From: Scatophagus argus | Lineage: Eukaryota; Chordata; Actinopteri; Scatophagidae | Assembly: GCF_020382885.2 (NCBI RefSeq) | Contig: NC_058499.1 | Location: forward strand, 8,107,872 to 8,171,871 | Length of the DNA stretch: 64,000 bases | Direction of reading: 5' to 3' | Shown: positions 1 to 10,885 of the stretch, piece by piece | Position numbering within the stretch: the first letter of the stretch is position 1 | Layout of the letters: every line of letters begins with the position of its first letter | Made by a program: the position numbers and the translations under genes | The notes under the pieces: model-generated | Told to the model about the DNA's origin: nothing | The model's input: the letters and a program-made list of their open reading frames with translations, nothing else | Databases searched by the model: none

Positions 1-134
1 CATTTCCAGTATAATAGTAGAACTGAATTGAACATTGTTTGCAAATTGAATTAGACAGGAAATGTAATTACACTGTTGAGCAGTTGAGCCCTAACTGTGT
101 GTCCCATGTTTGATTCTTTCTTTTTCTTCAACAG

Positions 135-3100
135 CTGCTCCAACAGGCTACATCTACCAGTAACCAAGGCAGTTTCAATGGTATTCAGAGGCTTGGAGGT
201 GAGTTCATCCTTTGAGATATTGAGGTGTTCTTAAGTAACCCTCTGTCATTGTACAAGCCGACACTTTTCATGTCACCAACCTTGTGACTCAGTGCTCTAC
301 ACCCACGTGGGTTTAACTGCAGTAAATCACATTACTCTTTCAGATCAGTGGCACATTAATAATCAGTGCTGCTATTCTAGGCCTGTGCAAGCTGCTTAAA
401 GACAAACACACACAGCACATAACCAAGACTTGGTCAAATTAAAAAGCAATAGACCTGCGAGAAAAAACAGTGGTCTGTATGAAGGTGGATGAAATCGGCA
501 CGCAAGACAGTTTTTCTACATGCTGCTAAAATGCCATAGCGTAGTGCAGGACTCAAATTTTGTCCTGTCATCCCCCAGCCATCTTACAGCAGGCTAAACA
601 CACAGCGGGACTGAGTTACTCTCAGGGAAAACATTAAACAGTGAACTACTGTTCATTGTGACAATGTAACAAGTTTACCCAACTGAAGTACTTCAGTTGG
701 GTATTGTTTGGAGGTAGAAGTAGTTAAAAATGAAACGTTATCTCTGAGTCATCTGTCTTAAAACCTTTTGGAAAGGCCTGTGAGGTGAGGGCTTAAGCAT
801 AAATTTTCTAGTCTTTGCTAATCACCTCTTTTTTTCTTTGTTGTCTCAGCGAGTGTGAATCCCCTTCAGCTGCAGAACTTGGCCACGTTAGCTGCTGCTG
901 CAGCTGCAGCCCAGAGTTCTGGCAGCCCAACCTCCACCAGCGCGCTGTCTACAAACAGTGGAGCCCTGGGAGCCCTGGCCAGTCCAGGTAATCAAACTCT
1001 CACATGAGCTGAATTTGTACTGCGTTCACGTACTGTACATACAGTATTAGGCAGCCAGTGTGAATCAAACACTGGCAGGGTTCGTGATCCTGGATATTTT
1101 AGTTTGGCCTGACTACTTCATTTATAGATGTCTTGCTCACTAAGTTTTTGACTTTGTTTGGGCATGACTCTTCACATACAATTAATTCTATGTAAATATT
1201 CGTTCAGATAAATATACATTTTAACATAATCCTCCTGTTGCTGTGGTACTACCTACCAGCTGCTCTCCAAACCTCTCTCTTCTGCTATATGCCTAATGGC
1301 ACCCAGTGATTCCTCATTTATTTTATGAGGTTAATCACCCATGCATAAAATTTTATGAGGGCTCCCCAATTCCCTTTAATCTGTGTAAATATACATAGGC
1401 TCCATCTGTCTGAGTTTAGAATATCCCTGCTGCAGTAATGACCTCTTCTCCTTAAGTGACAGATTTTTAACTGTCCTTCACTGCTGTGTTGTCTTCTCAT
1501 AGCTAACAGTTTGATGCCAGGATGGTGCATTCCCGATTCCAAAAAGTTTGGGACGTTGTGTATTAAACATAAATAAAAATAGAATGTAACCATTTGCAAA
1601 CACACTGTGTTTGCTGACATTAGTTTTTAAGTGTCCTCGGGCCCATGTAGTGACATCCTTTAGACAATCACGTGTTTCACAAAGAGACGATCTGCATCCC
1701 ATCTTTGCTTGTGTATGATTGATCATTTCGAGGACGCCCGTTTCATAGTCAGGATACTATCATGTGTTGCAAGTGAACTTTTTTTTTTACCTGTGAACTG
1801 TTTCAAACAGGTGCTTTTTAAACACTTCACAACTTTCCCAGTCTTTCGTTACCCCTCTTCCAACTTGTTGGAAATGTGTCGCTAGCAATAAATTCAGAAT
1901 GAGTGTACATTTACAAAGCAAAATAAAAAATCTGTGAAGTTGAGATGAAACACGAAATGCATTGTCTTCGTACTGTTATGACATTGTGTTTTACTCATAT
2001 TTTATACAACGTCCCATCTTCTTTGAAACCTGTTTTAAAATAATGTGCTAATGTTTGTCTTCTTTATTGTCTTTCAGCAGCCGGTACAACAGCGGGGTCC
2101 AGCGCGGGTGCTGCCATGAACACCTTGGCATCTCTGGGCACCTTACAGGGTCTCACTGGGACCTCTGTGGGCCTCAACCTCAACGCTCTCACCAACAGCG
2201 TCAGTGGTAAGAATGTCCTTTTTAAATAGTCCCCGACAGTTGCACATTATCCTCAGTGTGGCAGAAAGACATAAAAAGCTTCTGTTCTGTTGGCCACTGG
2301 CAGATGCTACCTTAAACATTCACTCAGTGCTCATTGTATTAGTTACAGTCATGGATTCCATCTTTTTAAGAACAATAATGATCAGTTTTGATGAGTATTA
2401 ATTTAATTGTTTATTATTGACGTTGTTGTTTACTAATATGGCGTGGCACAACATCACCACTACCTGCAACCTCAGTAACAACACTTTAACAAAAAACTGT
2501 CCATAAGCTTTGTAAAGGTAGGATGTTCGGCATAGCTGTTGTAGATTAGATTGTATGGGTGTATCCATTAACGTGGCCACAACCTGATGAGCTGTTTTGT
2601 AAAAGATGTTTCTGCCCCCTGGTGGCCAAAACATTTAGTGCTGCTTTAAGTGCCAACCTCAAAATAATTTTCCACAAGCTGTAAAATGTTTGCGCTCTGA
2701 ATGTACAGCACACTCACTGGTCCTGTTTTACAGGTATGGGGGCGATGAATGGAGGCCTGGGAGCCTCCATGGCCAACGGGTCAGCAGCCAGCTCCATGGA
2801 CGCTCTGACCCAAGCCTACTCAGGGATGCAGCAGTACACAGCCTCCGCCCTGCCCTCCCTTTACGGCCAGTCCCTCCTGCAGCAGAGCATTGCAGGCAGC
2901 CAGAAGGAAGGTGAGTACCTCTGCAGCTCTCAACAACACACTATGGCATCAGGTCTTCAAAAATTTCTTTGTTTTTTTTTTATCACTTTTTTTTCAGTCT
3001 GTTTTGGTAACATCATTTTTCACCTGTTGTCTGAAAAAGATTAGCCTGACAGTGAACTAAATCTACAGATGTTTGCTCTCTAATTTTGAATCTAACTTGA

Positions 3101-4016
3101 GTTTTTATGATTTTGTTACAAAATGGAGTAGGGCCAGAGGGTGCCAACCTGTTCATCTACCACCTGCCACAGGAGTTTGGGGACCAGGATCTTCTGCAGA
3201 TGTTTATGCCTTTTGGAAATGTGGTCTCTGCCAAAGTCTTCATTGACAAACAGACCAATTTGAGCAAGTGCTTTGGTAAGGCACTGTAATATTTAATTGA
3301 TATTCTTTGCCAACTTATGATATTGCGTTGCCACGGTGCCACCATGAATGTCCTCGCGAGACTCTGCCCTCCCACTGAAGTAAAGCTGAACAAATATTGG
3401 TCTATAGCAAGCAACAGTCCCTGCACAAATTTATTTTTTTCTGCATTTCTCTCGTTTTCTTTGTTGCAAATGTGTGAGTCTTAGTGTGACAGTGAGTCTT
3501 TCAGCACAGTTCAAACCTGTGTGATCACAGGTCCTTTTCCCTCATGATCATACTCATTTTGACACACTGCCCTCCCCAAGTGTTCACAGGAAAATGCACA
3601 GTGTTTTTAGGTTTCTGCACAGGCCCCTTATCACTTTAAATTCCCTGTGGCTTTACTTGTAGGAAGAGCTCCATTTTTTTTTCTTTGTGACTGCCACAGA
3701 TGATCAGTGTTTTCAGTGTTCTACTACATATTGTCTCTCTCTAGTTATAGAACTGTTGTTTGGAGCTGTAACTTGAAAAGCTTGGATGGATTTTGTTGTG
3801 ATGCGAAGGATTACGATCAAGTTAAAACCGGGTGTTGAGTTGCTCTTTATAAGTTTTTAACATGTGTCCTCCACCTTTTGGTTCTCAGGGTTCGTCAGCT
3901 ACGACAATCCTGTGTCCGCGCAAGCTGCCATCCAGGCCATGAATGGTTTCCAGATTGGAATGAAGAGGCTGAAGGTTCAGCTGAAGCGCTCCAAGAACGA
4001 CAGCAAACCCTACTGA
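135..4016 (+). CDS. celf2: CELF2 RNA-binding protein, 3' six coding exons (partial at 5')
   Basis: Six exons chain in one frame: 135-198, 850-987, 2078-2206, 2734-2910, 3132-3275, 3889-4016 (TGA 4014-4016), all GT-AG, all junctions phase 1. They encode the C-terminal part of the divergent linker (Ala-rich run in exon 850-987, Gly/Ala/Leu-rich pieces after it) and the whole of RRM3, with RNP2 LFIYHL and RNP1 KCFGFVSY split across the last two exons, ending in [14 protein letters not shown] proteins bind GU-rich RNA and control alternative splicing in the nucleus and mRNA stability and translation in the cytoplasm. I chose celf2 over celf1 because the linker carries [15 protein letters not shown] and RRM3 has AIQAMNGF, where mammalian CELF1 has AIQSMNGF. 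RRM1, RRM2 and the start codon lie left of the window. Bases 1-134 are intron with a pyrimidine-rich acceptor. Confidence 0.95.
199..849 (+). other. celf2: celf2 intron, no further gene
   Basis: This intron lies between exons 135-198 and 850-987. The donor is GTGAGT and the acceptor lies after a T-rich tract. I see no additional exon, RNA gene or clear repeat in it. Confidence 0.7.
1537..2030. repeat. Non-autonomous Tc1-like MITE in a celf2 intron
   Basis: The two ends form an imperfect inverted repeat of roughly 45 bp: the left end reads AAAAAGTTTGGGACGTTGTG, and the right end reversed contains GATGGGACGTTGTATAAAAT. The internal text (ACCTGTGAACTGTTTCAAAC, then TCAAATTCAG-like sequence near 1890) matches a dispersed fish Tc1-type element I recognise. 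There is no transposase reading frame, so it is an internally deleted copy. It brings two AATAAA hexamers in the gene's sense direction, at 1887-1892 and 1922-1927. The class assignment is from memory of fish repeats. Confidence 0.65.
2207..2733 (+). other. celf2: celf2 intron with probable repeat segment
   Basis: No exon is visible. The segment around 2398-2640 looks like a dispersed fish repeat and ends in CTGCCCCCTGGTGGCC. Bases 2611-2625, read on the minus strand, match the CTCF core consensus at 14 of 15 positions. Confidence 0.4.
3276..3888 (+). other. celf2: celf2 last intron
   Basis: This intron splits RRM3 between RNP1 residues (KCFG, then FVSY). The donor is GTAAGG and the acceptor is GTTCTCAG. 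I see nothing else in it. Confidence 0.75.
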
Positions 4017-5313
4017 TCCTAGCCCCGGGGCCTCCCCCCCCCCTTCCCAGCTCTATTGCTAGCACTGCTAGGGTAAGTTCACCCTCCAGCCAAGGTCACC
4101 ACAGCAGAGACTTGGTGGGGAAGGGGGAAAGGAGCCCACCACAGGAGGGAAACTCAGTCTATTCCTAAAAAAATGATTGCAATGATTTTTCCAGATTTTA
4201 CTGTATTTCATTCCTGCGGTTTTATCATGTAATTTGCGTCGAATTAAATATTTTAAATTATATGATTATTTATGACTATCACTGGAGTCAGTGTTTGCTG
4301 GAGGTATTTTGTGTCACTGTAATTAGTGGAGAGCATCCGGTGTGTTTCCATGCCATTTCATTGCCTTCAGGTCAAGCTAGACAGGTTGACTAAGGATCAG
4401 GTTTTGTGTTGAAGGGCTGAAGCCAGGACATGTAGACCCACAGCTTCAACCAGCGTTTGGCTTTTTTTTTCTTTTTTCTTTTTCTTTTTTTTTAACATGT
4501 AGTCTGTCTCGCTCATTTGTCTTTTTTTAATGTGAAAATCTTTTGCACTCTAAGTCTTTGCTTCCCCCTCCATCTCGCCCTTTTTTGTCTCCCACCCTTT
4601 CTCTCTGTAAGCCATGTTGAGCTAGGCTACCTCTCTCTTTTCTCTATTAACAACCTCTTCCAGTAATTCCATCCATCCTCCAAGTCTCCCACAAGGGACT
4701 GGCTCTAGATGGATCCCTTTGGGTGCCAAGTATACAGTTTGTGCATGTTGGAGTCTCTGCCATATGTCCTAGTGGTGTCATTTTCTTAAATCTGTGTATT
4801 GTTTTTTGTGTGTTGGGGGTCAGAAGGGGGTTGTTTACCGCACTGTCCTTATTGTATGTGGTGATTGGCATTGTTTTTGTTGGTTTTTGTGCCTCATGGC
4901 TAAACAATTCTTGTGCTGTGCCCCTAACTTTCTCTTCTCTCCTCTCTTTGTCCTCTCTCTCTCTTTTTCTCTCTCTTTCTCTCTCCCTGTCTCCCTCTTC
5001 CTTTTGTGTTTTTGTTCCTTTTTTAGAACAAATCTCCATGCCTGTTTGCTCATCATTAGCCTAGCATGTCTTCATGATGTTGAAAGCCAAGCCAAACTCC
5101 TGGCCTCATCATCCCACCATTGTCTGTGATGTCTCTCTAAGCTCGCCTGACCAATACCTGGCCACCCACTGACCCTTGACCTTAGCTCAACCTGATTTTT
5201 CTGCATGTATATTCTTTTTTTGTTGTTGTTGTTGTTCTATATAGAAATGTGACAGGTGGGAGAGAGGTCAAACAAATCAATGTGAAAACATACCTGCGTT
5301 GAATTCATTTAAG

Positions 5314-5349
<36 letters not shown>

Positions 5350-7480
5350 AAATGTTTTAAAACCTGTGGGATTTCTTATTTTTAATTTAGCATTGTTTTT
5401 TATGTTGCTTTTCTTTTTACCTCTCTCAGTAAAGTTCACTTGAAAGTTGAATACAGGGATTGGCACACATCTGTGCTATTTGGTGCCATTAGCAATATGT
5501 TGGCTTCTTAAAAAAAAAAAAAAAACGAAACAAAACAAAAAAAAACATGCTACAGACCACTTTCCAACACTTTTGAAAGTCTGAATCGTAAAACCCCTCT
5601 CAGTGCTCTGTAATGATCTCTACATTTTGCGGGCAGTGTGAAGATTTACACCAAGGCTATTTAACTTCTTTTTTTTTTTTCTTTTTTTTTTTTTCCATTT
5701 ACAAAAATACCCTGTGTATTTACCTTTTTTTGAACTATTGATGGCACAATAAAAGGTACATTTGCTCTGTTTAGAGAAATGACTACCGACATGAGTCAAC
5801 TTTTTTAGAACTGATTCACAAATAGACAATCTGTGGTTTAAATGCACACTTAGATTACCTATATTTTATACCATTGAAGCTATAGAAGTTTAACTAACAG
5901 AACCCAGGAAAAACTTTGGGTTTTTTGTAGATTATGTTGTTATGTCATCTGTGTCGGGGGGTGGGGGGTGTCTTCAGTGTACATTTTTAAATAAGGCTTA
6001 AAAATCAGTTTGATCAGTGTGACCGCTTGAGGGTCACTTCTGGTAAATTTAAAAAACCCACTTTAAGTCAAGAAATTCCTCTGCATTAATTGTAATTTCA
6101 ATTTCTGAGGAAAAACTACTTTTTTCACAGTATGTAGACTTAATTTTTTTTTTTTTCCTGCGTTCAACTTCCACGGTACGTCTTGTTGAATTTCTGTGAA
6201 TTTCTCATTAATAATTTAATTAATGGATGTTTCACTTTGGTTTAGTTTGGATGCCTCATGTTGAAAGATGATTTACACTGTCTGTTACTCATACAGATGC
6301 CAGACAATGTCTTTTTTTTTTTTTTTCTTAAAGTGCCCATGTGTTAAACTCGGTGTTTTGAATTCATACAGCATACTTTCCTGTAATATTACCATATTTT
6401 TTTAAAATTTCTTTGTTACACACACATTTTCAAACAATGCGACACACAAAACTCTTCCTGTAGTTGCAAATGTGGGAGCCCCTGAAGAAGAGATCACTTG
6501 GACACAACACACAACCTGTGGGTCTCTGCACATTTTATAAACACACTCACGCTTGCTTTTTTTTTTTTTCTTCCAATTTTAATTTTTTGCTAATTTTTTT
6601 TTTTTTTTTTTAAGTGACTTCCAATATCACCTATACACAATGCACAGCACGTTAATCCTGCTAAATCCACCACAGTGTTGGTTTACAAGTACATTCCATT
6701 GTTTCAGCACGAAGTTTACACTTTTTTTTACCGGGGTGGTATTTTGTCTGTTGTACCACAAGATAACAACCACTTCACCCCCAAAGAAGAAGGGTTCCCT
6801 AAAACTGCTTACCTGATGGCGCTAAAGAGTTGTCAACTCAGGGGCTTTTTTTTTGTGTGTATGTGTGTGTGGGCGTGTGTGAATTTGGACACTGACACAG
6901 GATTACGACACAAAATGCACAATTGTCACCATTTGACCTTTTTCAGTTGGATTTTTTTTTTCTCTCAAACCGCATAAATATTCCAAAAAAAGAAAGAAGG
7001 AAATTAAAGGGTACCAAATTTGAACCAGTGCTCGAGGAAAGTTGTAGTTTTGTAAGGTAACGTTAAGCACAATAGTGGGAGCTAATCATTTTTGCAGAAT
7101 GCCGTGTGTGAGAGTGTGTGAGTGAGAGTGACTACAATCCCAACATTTTCAAGGTACCACTGATTTCACTTTTTAATATGGGCATGTGCTTTTTACAGTG
7201 TGTTTTTTCTATCCAAATGCAATACAATATTCAAAGTGCCATATATACGTATAGAAACTGCCTACACATCCTTATTAGGCCTTGGTTTAGAGATTGCTGC
7301 AGTTAGCCTTTTTTTTGTTGTCTATTAACGCCAGTGTCATGAAGGCTCTTGTCACCTGCTCATGTGCCCCCACTCTGTGTTGAGTTATTGGTAAATGTGT
7401 ATTGTGATGTGCTCGATTTGAACAGCTGGTTTTAAAAAAAAAAACTGTAGATAAACAATAAACTTCCCTCTACATTTGAA
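4017..7480 (+). other. celf2: Probable celf2 3' untranslated region
   Basis: No coding exon is supported after the stop. The stretch is U-rich, with long homopolymer tracts, a pyrimidine tract at about 4921-5010 and T30 at 5318-5347. CELF2 transcripts in other vertebrates have very long 3'UTRs, so several kilobases fit. Candidate polyadenylation hexamers (AATAAA) are at 5748-5753 and 7457-7462; the second is followed by a T-rich stretch. The true 3' end cannot be fixed from sequence alone. A consensus donor (GGGTAAGT around 4071-4078) lies 57 bases after the stop. Confidence 0.55.
5318..5347 (+). repeat. Homopolymer T tract (30 bases)
   Basis: An uninterrupted run of 30 T lies in the presumed celf2 3'UTR. 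It would be a U30 tract in the RNA, a potential site for U-rich binding proteins, and is prone to length polymorphism. Confidence 0.9.
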
Positions 7481-10400
7481 GGTTAAACCTCCTTTCTTAG
7501 TGAGTGTGAACACATGTATACTGTAACACTTTACAATCGATCACTCATTGTGTCAAAGACGAGCTGAAACTCAAGAAAAGACGACTTGGGTGCCATATTA
7601 TTAAGATCTTTTGAATGCTAAAATTGTGTCAAACACTGAAATGATTGCAGATCTATGGAGATAATGCAGTGTGTAGTGAAGTGTTGCTGTGAATGATTTA
7701 AAAAAAAAAAAAAAAAAAAATAGAAAAGAAAAAGCACAATGTACAGTCCCAACAGGAACTTGACTCACTTCAGGGGCTTCCATCACAAATCCCATTCAAG
7801 CTCTAACAATCACTTTCTTTGTTCTGCGTGTTCATATTCTGAAGTGCTATTTTCTGACAGTGTGGTAGCTTTGCATCTCTATAGATATTGTCTTGATCCA
7901 AAAGAAAAGAGAGGAAAAAAAAATAAAAAATCTTGCGTTATTTTCTTGTCTGATAATCGGTAGGACTTTGTTCATGTTCCACCAATAATTTAATAGATGT
8001 TTTATCTTGTCTTGATGAAAGCCAAAGTGGGTGCATCTTGATGTGATCTGTATTATACATACAGTAGATTTTTTTTTTTTTCTGTTCAGTCAATATGAAT
8101 TTTTTGAAACTGGGTGGGATTTGAAAAAGAAGAAAAAGACAAACAGGCTTTCCAATTTCTACAACTGGTTGTTCATATGTATTTTGTACCAGTGAAGCTT
8201 TTATATTGGAAATTAAAGAAAAAAAAAATCTATATTGGAAAAAAAAAATTGTCTGGCCTCTCAATGTGGCCTCGCCTTGACCAGGTCTTGAGTTCGGCCT
8301 CTTGGTGGTGTCCAGCAATTTTTTTTTCTTTTGTTTTGGTCTCTTTTTTTTGTTTTTTGTTTTATTTTACTTTGATCTCTACATGTCCCTCACTTCGTTA
8401 ATCAGTTTCCGTTTCGGGGGGGTTGGGATCCTCTAAATCGTGGTAAGTTTCATGTTAGTATTTGTGCTGTCCACATAGTTTAATGGTCATCAGGATTTTG
8501 ACAACTTGTGTGAATAATTGTCTTAGTTGAACAGTTAACTACAGTATCTGTTTAGTTTGAGCCTTGCTTTTTTCCTTTTCTTTTTTACCTGTGTAGAGTT
8601 TTCCGTTTTTTCCCATAGCGGAGTGTGTAGCCGAAAGACTCTGTGTTCTTTTTTGGTCAGTGTTTGTTCATGTGTGGTGTGTTTCTTTGCCTCTGTCTCC
8701 AAATTAAACCATATCCCCTAATATGGACTGTGTGTCTTGTTGTGTTGTGCTTGTCCAGTGTTGTAAAGACATTTTACAAATCACCCCTCCCTACCCCAGT
8801 GTGTCATGTCTCGCTAACTTGTTACTCTTCGTTGTGCTTCTCTTTGCTAATTTTTGAGCAGAAAGCAGTTTATCTAACTCGCGGTGTAAACTGCCAGGTG
8901 TCTGACGGGCTGGTTGCGATGTTAAAGGTCATTATTTTGGGTATCAATCATAAAGCACTATTCCACAGATAAATTGGGTCTAATACGTCTGACCCATGAA
9001 TTGTCATTTGTGGGAAAATTAAAATAAATCTTGCCAACTTGAAGTTATTAGTTGTAAACACCTTAAGACCCTGTAGTACTAGTGAAATAAGTCAGCCATC
9101 AGAAACTAACTGACAAACATCTTGATTATTATTTTGAAGAAGAAAATGCCCAATGATCACTAGTTCCCTGGGAGCCATTTACCAAGCAAAGGTCCCACAC
9201 ATTTGTTGTATGTGGATTCTTAATATTTATTTTTTTTGCACAGTGAATATATTCAATGTTGGACTGTTGGCTGGCAAAAGACCTAGAACTGTAGAAATCA
9301 TGATGGTTGTAATAATTTTCTGACATTTAAATACTATGTGACACACAATCAGATAATGTCAGTAATTATTATTTACATCCGTTTTTTTTTTTTTTTAAAA
9401 AGTGACTCCAGAAAATCTCCAATAATTTCCAAATGATCCATAACTCACTTGATGAACTTGGCTCACCTTGGGGATCAATAACACTCACACATTCACTGTT
9501 AAAGTTGTTACAGAGTCTCTGGTTTAGGAAAGATGCTGATCCTTTTATACTCACTTTTATCATCTTCGGTCTGCAGCATCATGTACCTCCCTGAGGCCAT
9601 TATGAAGTGAAAGTGCTTACACTTGAATATGAATATTTATATCTTTCATACAAAGACCGTGAAGTTGTTTTCAGATTTAAATTATCGAAACATTTGAAAA
9701 TAATTTGGATGGAATAATTTATTTAAATTGCAATGGGATCACCTTGCTCCACAGTTTGCCCTCCTGAAATAGAATAATGCAGGGAGACGCTCAAAAGAAT
9801 GAACCATCATTCATGGTAGAAAACTGCAAACCACGTGTTTGATTTCTTCATAAATACAATATATTTTATAAGGTAAATAAAGTTGTGTCTCTCCCACAAC
9901 CATCAGAATCTGTGGGCTGAGCACATGTTGTAGACCGGGTCTTTAAAATGCAGTGCAATGATTTGATTGTTTAAAAATGTCATCCCTTACAACAAATTGA
10001 CAAAGTTGCCATAAGATTGTCCTCCCCCGAGTTAGGACATGATGACACAACATGATTTCAGAAAGCAATAAAAAAGTAACCCCTGACTATGAGACAAAGT
10101 GCTTCTGGTTTGCTTCTACTGGGAAATGCTGTGGAGGTGGAGATAGTATAATAGAACGATGCATATTAGTTTCCATTTTATATACTTAAGAATTTTAACA
10201 GATTAATGTCTTCATTTTGAATTCCAGCGCTGAAATTTTCTCAGCAAAATGTTTTGATGCTTTGCCAACACATGCAGTCTGTCCAGCACATTGCTCCGTC
10301 CATTGGATTGAGATCTGGTGACTGTGAAGGCCACAGCATTTACTCCCTTTAACTCGTCACCTGTCCGTATATGTGATAGGATAAGTTAGTTAATTAATAA

Positions 10401-10540
10401 CTAGAAAAAGCAATGGTATATATTGAAAGTATTGAAAATATTGAAAGAAGGGAAAAGGTAGCCTACATTTCTTAACAAAACTGCAATCCAACTTTCAAAT
10501 GCGGAATTTGGAATTTTCAAGGAGCGCTTGAACGCAGCGC
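7481..10540. other. celf2-dhtkd1 intergenic region
   Basis: AT-rich sequence without a supportable exon on either strand. Open frames here are short and lie in low-complexity T/A tracts. An AATAAA at about 9022 could be a distal celf2 poly(A) signal. The right part carries at least one old repeat fragment. Confidence 0.5.
10297..10345. repeat. Small DNA-transposon remnant
   Basis: The text around TTGAGATCTGGTGACTGTG matches a dispersed fish element I recognise, but only about 50 bp can be matched with confidence. Neither end was located. Confidence 0.35.
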
Positions 10541-10699
10541 AACTCTCGTCGTTTGGCTTATGTTGCGCTACGTCACCCAGGCTTCAGTTACATCAGTTAC
10601 ATTTCTTAGCTAGCTTAAACGTCATGCGCCGTTTATCCAAAATATATCCTCATATACTACTGATGCAGACTCGGTCATAGGAGTATCCTACACAAAGGT

Positions 10700-10885
10700 A
10701 ACACAAAAAATAAAGAAAAATGTTTCCCCGTTGACAGTGTTGTGATTATGAAAGAACAGGAGCGTCAGCCAATGTGCTTCTGGTGCGGCGTCTCCTCCCA
10801 TAACGCCCCTCTCTCGGCAGTATGGCCGCAAACCTTTAGCTGCTGGCGTGTTCGCTTCTAAGTTTAAGCCATTTCTCTTTCAAAC
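10700..10885 (+). promoter_or_regulatory. dhtkd1: dhtkd1 promoter/leader with a five-codon uORF
   Basis: GC content rises here relative to the flanking DNA, with CpG-containing text such as GGTGCGGCGTCTCC. An ATG at 10822 with A at -3 and G at +4 (strong context) opens a frame of five codons, MAANL, stopping at 10837-10839. This is 46 bases before the main ATG and out of frame with it. The same sequence, ATGGCCGC, resembles a YY1-type site often seen near transcription starts. No TATA box is evident and the transcription start is not determined. Confidence 0.45.

Noticed and set aside
4647..5064. 130-codon minus frame and 111-113-codon plus frames in the celf2 3'UTR
   Set aside because: Low-complexity translation (Arg/Glu or Ser/Leu/Phe runs) of a CT-rich tract, with no splice context or family match.
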